DNA of 32,065 nt, taken from contig NZ_CAKVGN010000030.1 in assembly GCF_934747485.1 (NCBI RefSeq), forward strand, positions 1-32,065, read 5' to 3'. Positions 26,202-32,065 of the stretch are shown here, piece after piece (position 1 is the stretch's first letter; each line of letters opens with the position of its first letter). The position numbers and the translations under genes were made by a program. The notes below the pieces were generated by a model. That model saw only the letters and a list, made by a program, of their open reading frames with translations, was not told the DNA's origin and ran no database searches. Source of the DNA: an uncultured Brachyspira sp. GTDB taxonomy: Bacteria > Spirochaetota > Brachyspiria > Brachyspirales > Brachyspiraceae.

Positions 26202-26426
26202 ATGAAGAAAAGTACAAAAATATTGTTTATACTATTTAATATTTGCTATTTTTTATTTGACTATGTAATAGTAACAATTATACCTAATCCTATTTTATTT
26301 GGGTGGCTGCCGCTTCAGCTTTGTATATTGTTATTCTTGCCTGTACCTGCTTCTATAGTTTGGGGATTGTATTTTAATGCATTCTTTAAAACGCAAGAGC
26401 ATGTTAATTATTCAAAAAAACAATAA
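26202..26426 (+). CDS. Small DUF3311-like membrane protein, symporter partner
   Basis: A 74-residue protein with two hydrophobic segments (about 7-27 and 35-57) and a polar, charged C-terminus. Short two-helix proteins of the DUF3311 / YhdT type are commonly encoded just before a sodium:solute symporter, and this one lies 17 bases upstream of such a gene, so it is probably an accessory subunit. The family assignment rests on size, topology and context more than on a clear motif. AAGGAT precedes the ATG. Confidence 0.75.
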   Translation: MKKSTKILFILFNICYFLFDYVIVTIIPNPILFGWLPLQLCILLFLPVPASIVWGLYFNAFFKTQEHVNYSKKQ

Positions 26427-26443
26427 TTTAGGAGAAAAAAACT

Positions 26444-27994
26444 ATGATAAATTCAATTCTTATTTCTATTGGTATATTAATATATTCAGTATTTATAGTT
26501 TTTCATGGATTTAGAACTTTTAAAACTACTAGTAAATCTTCTGAAAGTTTTTTTACTGCTAATAGAGGATTAAATCCGTTTATATTGTTATGTACTACTT
26601 CTATATCTGTATTTTCTGCTTTAGCTTTTTATGGAGCTCCTGCTGGAATTTATAGAGACGGTATAGGGTTCTATTCTAACACAGGCGGAATGGTAGCCGG
26701 TTTAATGTTCGTAATACTTGGATATAGATTATGGATATTAGGTAAAGAATATGGTTACAGCACTCCTGTTGATTTCTTGAGGTCTAGATTTTATTCTGAG
26801 TTTTACGGCATATTGATAGCTTTAGTATTAATAATATTTATAGTTCCTTATGTAGCAATGCAATTAATAGCTATAGGCGATGCTGTAGTTGTAACTACTA
26901 ATAGCTTAGTTCCTTATGTAATAGCTGTTGCTGTTGGTACTATAGTAGTATCATTACATATTATAGGCGGCGGTATGGGCGGCGTAGCTTGGATGGATAC
27001 TTTCCACATGATATTGGGATTCGGTACTTTAATAGTATTAATTTCATATCTTACTATCAAACATTTCCCTGACGGCGGATTTGCTCAAGCTGTAAAAATT
27101 ATTATGGAAAATACTGAGACTGCTTCTATTTTATCTATGCCAGGACCTAGAGGTACTTTTAATTGGCAGGGTATGATAGGTAATGCTTTAACTGGAGCTA
27201 TAGCTACTGTTGTATGGCCGCATATATTTATGAGAACTTTTGTAGCTGCTAACAAAGATAATTTCAGACAAATGTCTTGGGCTATGCCTTTATCATATGT
27301 TTTGGTTTATACTCCTATAGTGCTTATAGGTGCTATATTAGCTCCTGCTATATTAGGTCCTAATTTCCCTAAACCTGACAATGTTGTAGCTGTTTTATCT
27401 ACACAATATGCTCCGCCTCTTGTATCTTTCATATCTTTATTATGTTTGTTTGCATTTGGTGTATCTACTGCTGACTCTTTATTGTTATCTGCTTCTGCTA
27501 TTGCTTCAAGGGATATTTATTTGCATAAATTTAAAAATGATGTTGCTACTTCTTCTAAAGATGTTGTAACTTTCGGCAGAATAGTATTGTTTGGATTAAT
27601 GATTATAACTTTAGTGATTGTAGCTATAAGACCTGCTTCTATTACAGATTATGCTTATAAATTGTCTTCTCCTTTCTTTGCTCAAATACTTCCTGAAACT
27701 GTGGGAGGATTATTCTGGAGAAGAAGCACTAAAGAAGGTGCTATAATTGGTACTATAGGCGGATTAATAACTGCAATAGTATTTACATTCTTTGTAGCTC
27801 CGCCTTTAGGTTTCTCTGCTCTTATATGGGCTTTGGTTGTTAATACTATTTTATTTGTAGCAGTTAGTCTTGTTACTAAATGTCCTGAAGAAGTTGTAGT
27901 GAAATTCCATAATAGATTAGATTCTATTATATATTCTGGTGCTGAAACTTCTTCTGTAACTGAAGATTCTTTAGCTAACATAGTAAATAAATAA
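26444..27994 (+). CDS. Sodium:solute symporter (SSS family, monocarboxylate-type)
   Basis: A 516-residue inner-membrane transporter with about 13 hydrophobic segments, the normal layout of the SSS/PutP family. Family motifs include SSESFFTANRGLNPF (about 35-49) after the first helix, the substrate and sodium binding helices with TTSISVFSALAFYGAPAGIY, and SFISLLCLFAFGVSTADSLLLSASAIASRDIY (about 325-357), the conserved helix 8 Na-site region. SSS carriers paired with a DUF3311 protein, such as MctP, often move monocarboxylates. As the last gene of the acyl-CoA operon it is the likely importer of the acid that the operon uses. AGGAG precedes the ATG. Substrate is inferred from context only. Confidence 0.92.
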   Translation: MINSILISIGILIYSVFIVFHGFRTFKTTSKSSESFFTANRGLNPFILLCTTSISVFSALAFYGAPAGIYRDGIGFYSNTGGMVAGLMFVILGYRLWILGKEYGYSTPVDFLRSRFYSEFYGILIALVLIIFIVPYVAMQLIAIGDAVVVTTNSLVPYVIAVAVGTIVVSLHIIGGGMGGVAWMDTFHMILGFGTLIVLISYLTIKHFPDGGFAQAVKIIMENTETASILSMPGPRGTFNWQGMIGNALTGAIATVVWPHIFMRTFVAANKDNFRQMSWAMPLSYVLVYTPIVLIGAILAPAILGPNFPKPDNVVAVLSTQYAPPLVSFISLLCLFAFGVSTADSLLLSASAIASRDIYLHKFKNDVATSSKDVVTFGRIVLFGLMIITLVIVAIRPASITDYAYKLSSPFFAQILPETVGGLFWRRSTKEGAIIGTIGGLITAIVFTFFVAPPLGFSALIWALVVNTILFVAVSLVTKCPEEVVVKFHNRLDSIIYSGAETSSVTEDSLANIVNK

Positions 27995-28004
27995 TAATTA
28001 ATAC

Positions 28005-28044
28005 ACAGAGTAGATGCAAAAACAAAAATTTGCATCTATTCTGT
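28005..28044 (+). terminator. Strong stem-loop after the symporter gene
   Basis: A 16-bp stem (28005-28020 with 28029-28044, one G-T wobble) closes an 8-base A-rich loop, 11 bases after the operon's last stop codon. There is no T-run after it, so it is either a poor intrinsic terminator or a 3'-end stabilising hairpin; the next gene begins 23 bases downstream. Confidence 0.6.
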
Positions 28045-28067
28045 AATTATAATATTATGGTAAGTTT

Positions 28068-28574
28068 ATGAGAAAAGATATTGACAATATAATGACTTTT
28101 AGTGTTTATGGTATAAAAATCAAACATCCTAATAATTGGGATATATTTATCAATAATCAGATGCCTTTTAAATTTGATAATGGTTTTGTAAAGATTGATT
28201 CTTCTGCTGTAAAGAAAAATGATTCGAGTATGATTTTAAGATGGATAAAAAGCTGTAAGATTAATTCTATTGATGACTATATAACTGAATATAAAAGGCA
28301 GTTTAATGTTAAAAATAAGAAGTATAAAAATGATTCATATCAATTATTAGAATTAGAAAAAATAAATGATAATATGTATTTTTCTTGGTCGAGGATTACG
28401 GCAAATCATAGTATTTTTAGAATATTAAAAAACAATGAAACTTTTGATTCTTTGCAATTGTCATTTTTTGATGTTAATACAGGAAGATTAGTAATACAAA
28501 CTATAACTACAAGTAATATAGATACTAAATTTGAATATTATAAAGATATTTTATTGCAATTAGAATGTGAATAA
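28068..28574 (+). CDS. Hypothetical protein
   Basis: A 168-residue soluble protein that I do not recognise. Its opening, MTFSVYGIKIKHPNNWDI, followed by alternating strand-like segments and a final amphipathic helix, resembles small single-domain proteins that begin with a FGVxI.hP.nW type motif, but I cannot name a family. No signal peptide or membrane segment. The ribosome binding site is weak (GGTAAG). It is separated from the symporter by a strong stem-loop and from glycerate kinase by 34 bases, so it may be co-transcribed with the latter. Confidence 0.7.
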   Translation: MRKDIDNIMTFSVYGIKIKHPNNWDIFINNQMPFKFDNGFVKIDSSAVKKNDSSMILRWIKSCKINSIDDYITEYKRQFNVKNKKYKNDSYQLLELEKINDNMYFSWSRITANHSIFRILKNNETFDSLQLSFFDVNTGRLVIQTITTSNIDTKFEYYKDILLQLECE

Positions 28575-28608
28575 CAAAAAAAAAAATTTAACATTAGGAT
28601 ATTTATTT

Positions 28609-29748
28609 ATGAATAAGATAATAATAATACCAGATTCATTTAAAGGAAGTGCGAGCAGTTTAGAGGTTGCTGAATGTATAGAGAGGGGGGTATTAAAAGT
28701 ATTAAAAGATGCTGTTATAAAGAAGATTCCAATAGCAGACGGAGGGGAAGGCACTGTAGAGAGTGTGATTTATGCTGCTGGGGGAGAGTTTATAAGAGTT
28801 GATGTAAAGAACCCTTTAGGCAAAACTGTTAATGCTAAGTATGGATTAATTAATAAAAGTCAGGCGGTTATAGAGATGGCAGAGGCTTCCGGAATTACAT
28901 TAGTGAGTGAGAAAGAGAGAAACCCTTTAAAATCTTCTACCTATGGAACGGGGGAGCTTATAAGAGATGCTATTAAGAGAGGGGTTAAAGAGATACTTAT
29001 TGGAATTGGCGGAAGTGCTACTAACGATTGCGGTATTGGAATGGCTAATGCTTTGGGGTATAGATTTTTAGATGAAAACGGTAAAGAGCTTGAGAGTATT
29101 GCTGAGAACATGATAAAAGTAAAAAGCATAGATGACAGTAATGTTGATAAAAGACTTTTTGACATAAAAATAAATGTGGCCTCTGATGTTAAGAATGTGC
29201 TTTATGGAGAAGATGGAGCTACTGCTATATACGGCAAACAAAAGGGTGTTACTAAAGAGAGTTTTGATGTGCTTGATGATGGGCTTAAAAATATTGCTAA
29301 GCTAATAAAAGAAAAATATAAAAAAGAAATTGACTTTATAGAGGGTGCTGGTGCTGCCGGAGGTTTAGGAGGCGGGCTTATTGGTTTTTGTAATGCGGAG
29401 ATTAAAAGCGGAATTGACGCTATGCTTGATATAATTAATTTTGAGAAAGAGCTTGAAGGAGCTTCTTTGGTTATTACAGGAGAGGGAGCTATTGACGGGC
29501 AGACAAAAAAGGGAAAGGTTCCTGTGGGTGTTGCAAGAAGGGTAAAAAAATTAAACAAAGATATTTCTGTTATTGCTATAGTTGGCGATATTAGAGATGG
29601 TGCTGAGGCAGTTTATGAGATGGGTATAGATTCCATTATGCCTGCTTTAAAGAGAGCTATGCCGCTTGAGGAGGCAATTGCTAATTCTAAGGTTTTGATA
29701 GAAGATGCTTCCGAGAGGGCTTTGAGGTTTATTACTATTAATATATGA
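28609..29748 (+). CDS. glxK: Glycerate kinase
   Basis: A 379-residue glycerate 2-kinase of the GarK/GlxK family, phosphorylating D-glycerate with ATP to 2-phosphoglycerate. Family motifs: IIIPDSFKGSASSLEVAE at the start, IADGGEGTVE, STYGTGELI, IGIGGSATNDCGIGMANALG, and GAGAAGGLGGGL (about residues 246-257). The length is typical. A longer frame opens with a GTG at 28567 and would overlap the preceding gene by 8 bases, but that start has no ribosome binding site and adds 14 residues outside the family's consensus start; the ATG at 28609 follows AGGA and begins MNKIIIIPDSFKGS, as expected. glxK is used loosely here, since garK is the same type. Confidence 0.93.
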   Translation: MNKIIIIPDSFKGSASSLEVAECIERGVLKVLKDAVIKKIPIADGGEGTVESVIYAAGGEFIRVDVKNPLGKTVNAKYGLINKSQAVIEMAEASGITLVSEKERNPLKSSTYGTGELIRDAIKRGVKEILIGIGGSATNDCGIGMANALGYRFLDENGKELESIAENMIKVKSIDDSNVDKRLFDIKINVASDVKNVLYGEDGATAIYGKQKGVTKESFDVLDDGLKNIAKLIKEKYKKEIDFIEGAGAAGGLGGGLIGFCNAEIKSGIDAMLDIINFEKELEGASLVITGEGAIDGQTKKGKVPVGVARRVKKLNKDISVIAIVGDIRDGAEAVYEMGIDSIMPALKRAMPLEEAIANSKVLIEDASERALRFITINI

Positions 29749-29760
29749 AAAATTGTATTT

Positions 29761-29825
29761 AGCTGTTTGCATATAGGTTTTGTTGTAGTTTTTTTGCCTA
29801 TATGCAATGGCTCTTAATTTTTTAT
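29761..29825 (+). terminator. Probable terminator after glycerate kinase
   Basis: An 11-bp perfect stem (29767-29777 with 29797-29807) with an 18-base T-rich loop, flanked by AGC (29761-29763) and GCT (29810-29812) that extend pairing past an internal mismatch, then a T-rich tail. It ends the transcript shortly after the stop codon. Confidence 0.6.
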
Positions 29826-29868
29826 TTTATTTCAAAAAAATTATTTATTATCATTTTATAAGTGTTAT

Positions 29869-29951
29869 TTATAATTTATAAAAATATAATCACTTTAATA
29901 CTTACTAAAGATTTTTGTATTTTTTGAATTTCTATTTTGAAGTTAATATTT
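29869..29951 (+). repeat. 83-bp direct repeat, copy 1
   Basis: Matches 30238-30320 base for base except one substitution (T versus C in the CTTTAATACTT / CTTTAACACTT segment), with no gap. The two copies are 369 bases apart and flank the inverted b/c repeat. Confidence 0.9.
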
Positions 29952-29984
29952 GCAGGGACTAGACATACGAGCTGTAGCACCTTT

Positions 29985-30030
29985 CCGCACGATATAACCT
30001 CTTATTAACATGTATATTTTATGCGTGCGG
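29985..30030. repeat. Inverted CCGCACG / CGTGCGG pair, third
   Basis: CCGCACG at 29985-29991 pairs with CGTGCGG at 30024-30030 across 32 AT-rich bases. Confidence 0.5.
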
Positions 30031-30055
30031 GTTGTTATGTTTTTTATTATTTGTG

Positions 30056-30237
30056 GTGGCTTTGCCCCCATACCCCCAGTTCTTTTGCTGCCGCAAAGAA
30101 CCAAAAAGGCTGCATTCAATAAATTATAGCTTTTTATATATTCAAAAAAGCTAAAGCACTTGCGTTTTCGCGAAGCGTGCCCGAATAGTGAAAACTTTGA
30201 CAAAGTCCGCAAAGCTAAGGCGGGAAAAAGTTGATAA
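30056..30237 (-). repeat. Inverted copy of repeat units b and c with variant insert
   Basis: Read on the minus strand this contains CAACTTTTTCCCGCC, then a segment (about 30150-30215) not found in the other copies, then AAGTGCTTTAGCTTTTT, TGCAGCCTTTTTGGTTCTTTG and the hairpin I arms GTTCTTT / AAAGAAC (30079-30085 and 30095-30101). The variant segment holds TTCGCGAA and the short hairpin ACTTTGACAAAGT. Confidence 0.75.
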
Positions 30238-30320
30238 TTATAATTTATAAAAATATAATCACTTTAACACTTACTAAAGATTTTTGTATTTTTTGAATTT
30301 CTATTTTGAAGTTAATATTT
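30238..30320 (+). repeat. 83-bp direct repeat, copy 2
   Basis: Second copy of the repeat at 29869-29951, one mismatch. Confidence 0.9.
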
Positions 30321-30428
30321 ACGGGGGCTATCCCCCTCAAATAAAAAACTTAAAAATTATATTAATAATCTAAATACTACATTATTGATTTTATATTTTT
30401 TAGATTTATAATAGTAAACATAATTTAA

Positions 30429-30456
30429 TTAACATATTTATTTAAAATTATATAAT
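30429..30456 (+). promoter_or_regulatory. Possible sigma-70 promoter of the aminotransferase gene
   Basis: TTAACA at 30429-30434 and TATAAT at 30451-30456 are 16 bases apart; a second TATAAT at 30461 is a rival. The tract is AT-rich. Confidence 0.45.
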
Positions 30457-30504
30457 AAATTATAATAAAATAGTAAGATAATAAAATAATAAGGAAACAC
30501 AACA

Positions 30505-31722
30505 ATGAACAAAATTATACCTTTCTCGCCGCCTGATATTACAGATAATGAAATTGAGGCTGTAGTTAATGTTTTAAAATCCGGCTGGATTACTAGCGGA
30601 CCTGTAAACAAAGGGCTTGAAGAGGAGCTTTCTAAATATATAAACGTTAAGAGGGTAAAGCTTTTATCCAGTGCTACTATGGCTATGGAGCTTGTTTTAA
30701 AAATATTTGGCGTTACTGAGGGCGATGAGGTGATAGTGCCTGCGTATACTTATGCTTCTACTGCTAATGTGGCTATACATTTAGGGGCTAAGGTTGTATT
30801 TATTGATGCGGCTGATAATGACTTTAATATAGATTTGGAAAAACTTGAAAATGCTATTACAAGTAAAACAAAAGCTGTTATTGCTGTTGATGTTGGCGGT
30901 AAGCCTTGTGATTATGACGGCATTATAAAAATACTCGAAAAGAAAAAAGATTTATTTACTCCATTAAATACAAATAAATATCAAAAGCAATTAAACAGGG
31001 CTTTATTTTTGCTTGATGCTGCTCATTCTATTGGTGCTATCTATAAAGGAAATAGGGTAGGCTCTCAGGCTGATTTTTCTTCTTTCTCATTTCATGCTGT
31101 AAAGAATGTTACAACTGCTGAGGGTGGGGCTTTGAGTTTTAATGATATTGGAGATATTAACGCTGATGAGATTTACAAAGAAGTGTCTGTTTGGGCTTTG
31201 AATGGTCAGAATAAAAGTGCTTTAGATAAAACAAAATTAGGAAGCTGGAGATATGATATTGAGGTTGCTGGCTATAAGTGCAATATGAGCGATATTCATG
31301 CGGCTATTGGTTTATCGCAATTAAGAAGATATGATGAGATGATTAAAAACAGAAAAAACATTGTGAATATATATAACAGTGTTTTGGGAGCGAGCAAAAA
31401 AGTTATACTTCCTGTTTTTAAAGACGATGAGGCTGAATCATCTTATCATTTGTATTTGATGAGAATTAAGGATTATGAGGAGGCTGATAGGGATTTACTT
31501 ATAGAAAATATGTCAAAACTTGGTATAGTGCTTAATGTGCATTATTTGCCTCTTCCTTTTCACAATGCATATAATGTTTATAAGGATTATGCGGATAATA
31601 ATTATATAAATGCTTTTAATTTGTATAAGAATGAAGTAACTTTGCCATTATACAGCACACTTAAAGAGGAGGACGCTTTATATATTGCGAAGAATGTTTT
31701 TAGGTATTTGGAGAGCAACTGA
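30505..31722 (+). CDS. DegT/DnrJ/EryC1/StrS sugar aminotransferase
   Basis: A 405-residue PLP-dependent aminotransferase that would add an amino group to a keto-sugar nucleotide for LPS, capsule or glycan modification. The start PFSPPDITDNEIEAVVNVLKSGWITSGP is typical, VIVPAYTYASTANVA and LLDAAHSIGA (Asp for the pyridine N of PLP) follow, and the PLP Lys is K200 in FSFHAVKNVTTAEGGAL. The YKCNMSDIHAAIGLSQL and late HYLPLPFHNAY motifs are present. About 20 extra residues (CDYDGIIKILEKKKDLFTPLNTNKYQ region) precede the Asp motif, as in a subset of the family from polysaccharide clusters. It stands alone, bounded by repeats on both sides; AAGGAAAC precedes the ATG. Substrate unknown. Confidence 0.9.
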   Translation: MNKIIPFSPPDITDNEIEAVVNVLKSGWITSGPVNKGLEEELSKYINVKRVKLLSSATMAMELVLKIFGVTEGDEVIVPAYTYASTANVAIHLGAKVVFIDAADNDFNIDLEKLENAITSKTKAVIAVDVGGKPCDYDGIIKILEKKKDLFTPLNTNKYQKQLNRALFLLDAAHSIGAIYKGNRVGSQADFSSFSFHAVKNVTTAEGGALSFNDIGDINADEIYKEVSVWALNGQNKSALDKTKLGSWRYDIEVAGYKCNMSDIHAAIGLSQLRRYDEMIKNRKNIVNIYNSVLGASKKVILPVFKDDEAESSYHLYLMRIKDYEEADRDLLIENMSKLGIVLNVHYLPLPFHNAYNVYKDYADNNYINAFNLYKNEVTLPLYSTLKEEDALYIAKNVFRYLESN

Positions 31723-31747
31723 GCTTAGGAAGAAGCGGTTGTGTTTT
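31717..31747 (+). terminator. Weak terminator-like hairpin at the aminotransferase 3' end
   Basis: GCTT at 31723-31726 pairs with AAGC at 31733-31736, and AAC at 31717-31719 with GTT at 31738-31740 across a small bulge, followed by a T-run (31744-31749). Short and imperfect. Confidence 0.3.
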
Positions 31748-31868
31748 TTAGTATATATTAAATAACTATAATTTATGTCTTTGTTTTTATTCAACTTTTT
31801 CCCGCCGCAAAAAGTTGCAAAAAATGCAAGTGTTTTAGCTTTATATATTTGGAGTATATAAAATAATA
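31741..31868 (+). repeat. Dispersed repeat unit c, copy 2
   Basis: Starts with TTTTTTAGTATATATTAAAT and runs through CAACTTTTTCCCGCCGCA; very close to 7768-7890. Confidence 0.85.
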
Positions 31869-31885
31869 TTTATATTTTGTTATAA

Positions 31886-31976
31886 ATAAAAAGCTATATT
31901 TTATGAAATGCAGTCTTTTTGGTTCTTTGCGGCAGCAAAAGAACTGGGGGAGCGGGGGCTAGCCCCTGCAAATAAA
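31886..31976 (+). repeat. Dispersed repeat unit b (double hairpin), copy 3
   Basis: Hairpin I arms GTTCTTT 31922-31928 and AAAGAAC 31938-31944; hairpin II contains GGGGCTAGCCCC. The outer base pair of hairpin I is reversed relative to the copies at 7698 and 7956. Confidence 0.85.
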
Positions 31977-31984
31977 AAAAGATA

Positions 31985-32065
31985 AAAATTTTTTAGTATA
32001 TATTAAATAACTATAATTTATGTCTTTGTTTTTATTCAACTTTTTCCCGCCGCAAAAAGTTGCAA
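31985..32065 (+). repeat. Dispersed repeat unit c, copy 3, cut by the window edge
   Basis: Repeats the first part of 31741-31868 almost identically (TTTTTTAGTATATATT, then CAACTTTTTCCCGCCGCA), starting about 245 bases later, so units c-b-c run in tandem here. The repeat continues beyond the window. Confidence 0.85.

Larger units (their letters stand above)
29749..30504. other. Repeat-filled noncoding gap between glycerate kinase and the aminotransferase
   Basis: About 750 bases without a credible gene. It contains the terminator hairpin, two copies of an 83-bp direct repeat, an inverted CGCACG pair, an inverted copy of the unit b/c repeats with a variant segment in the middle, a short GGGGGCTATCCCCC hairpin at 30325-30338, and the promoter of the next gene. 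Confidence 0.75.

Noticed and set aside
29943..30212. Minus-strand frame of 89 codons
   Set aside because: It is a translation of the inverted dispersed repeat and the CGCACG pair; no ribosome binding site, and no protein-like pattern.
29869..30320. Possible insertion sequence with direct-repeat target sites
   Set aside because: The 83-bp repeats are far too long for target duplications and there is no transposase frame between them.

Overview
The window is AT-rich (roughly 30% GC by eye) and looks like part of a Brachyspira-type gut spirochaete chromosome. The grounds are the very low GC, strong A/T-ending codon bias, short GGAG-type ribosome binding sites, an LPS lipid A gene (lpxC), a very large spirochaete-style TPR lipoprotein, and GC-richer dispersed repeats in the intergenic gaps. 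No rRNA or other taxonomic marker is present, so the genus is an inference. I see no tRNA, rRNA, CRISPR array, transposase or phage gene.

Left part (1-8.7 kb, + strand): a cluster of an unknown protein, a zinc-ribbon Nudix hydrolase and a DUF1848 (radical-SAM-like) protein; a 1148-residue DUF4132 protein ending at a clear terminator; a C45-type N-terminal-nucleophile hydrolase; about 1 kb of noncoding DNA packed with repeats; and a stand-alone STAS domain protein with a good sigma-70 promoter.

Centre (8.7-20 kb): a 2313-residue lipoprotein (beta-propeller, TPRs, possible degenerate CHAT-like C-terminus) and a TrpR-family regulator on the + strand. They face a tight minus-strand operon. In transcription order this is a receiver domain fused to LpxC, a group-2-like sigma factor and HemW, with a MarR regulator upstream on the same strand. 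The receiver-LpxC fusion is the most striking object in the window: both halves keep their catalytic residues, which suggests that the committed step of lipid A synthesis could be controlled directly by phosphorylation.

Right-centre (20-28 kb, + strand): divergent from marR, a seven-gene operon encodes an acyl-CoA ligase, a CoA-transferase, an SDR reductase, a thiolase, 3-hydroxybutyryl-CoA dehydrogenase, a small DUF3311-like membrane protein and a sodium:solute symporter. Together they make a plausible route for uptake of a short-chain (hydroxy/keto) acid and its conversion to acetyl-CoA; 3-hydroxybutyrate or acetoacetate would fit best. A perfect 34-bp palindrome covers the predicted transcription start of the operon and is the obvious candidate MarR operator.

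Right end (28-32 kb): an unknown 168-residue protein, glycerate kinase, a repeat-filled gap, a DegT-family sugar aminotransferase, and a second repeat field that runs off the window. The repeats form a family with two conserved hairpins whose stems show compensatory changes between copies, plus an 83-bp direct repeat flanking one inverted copy.
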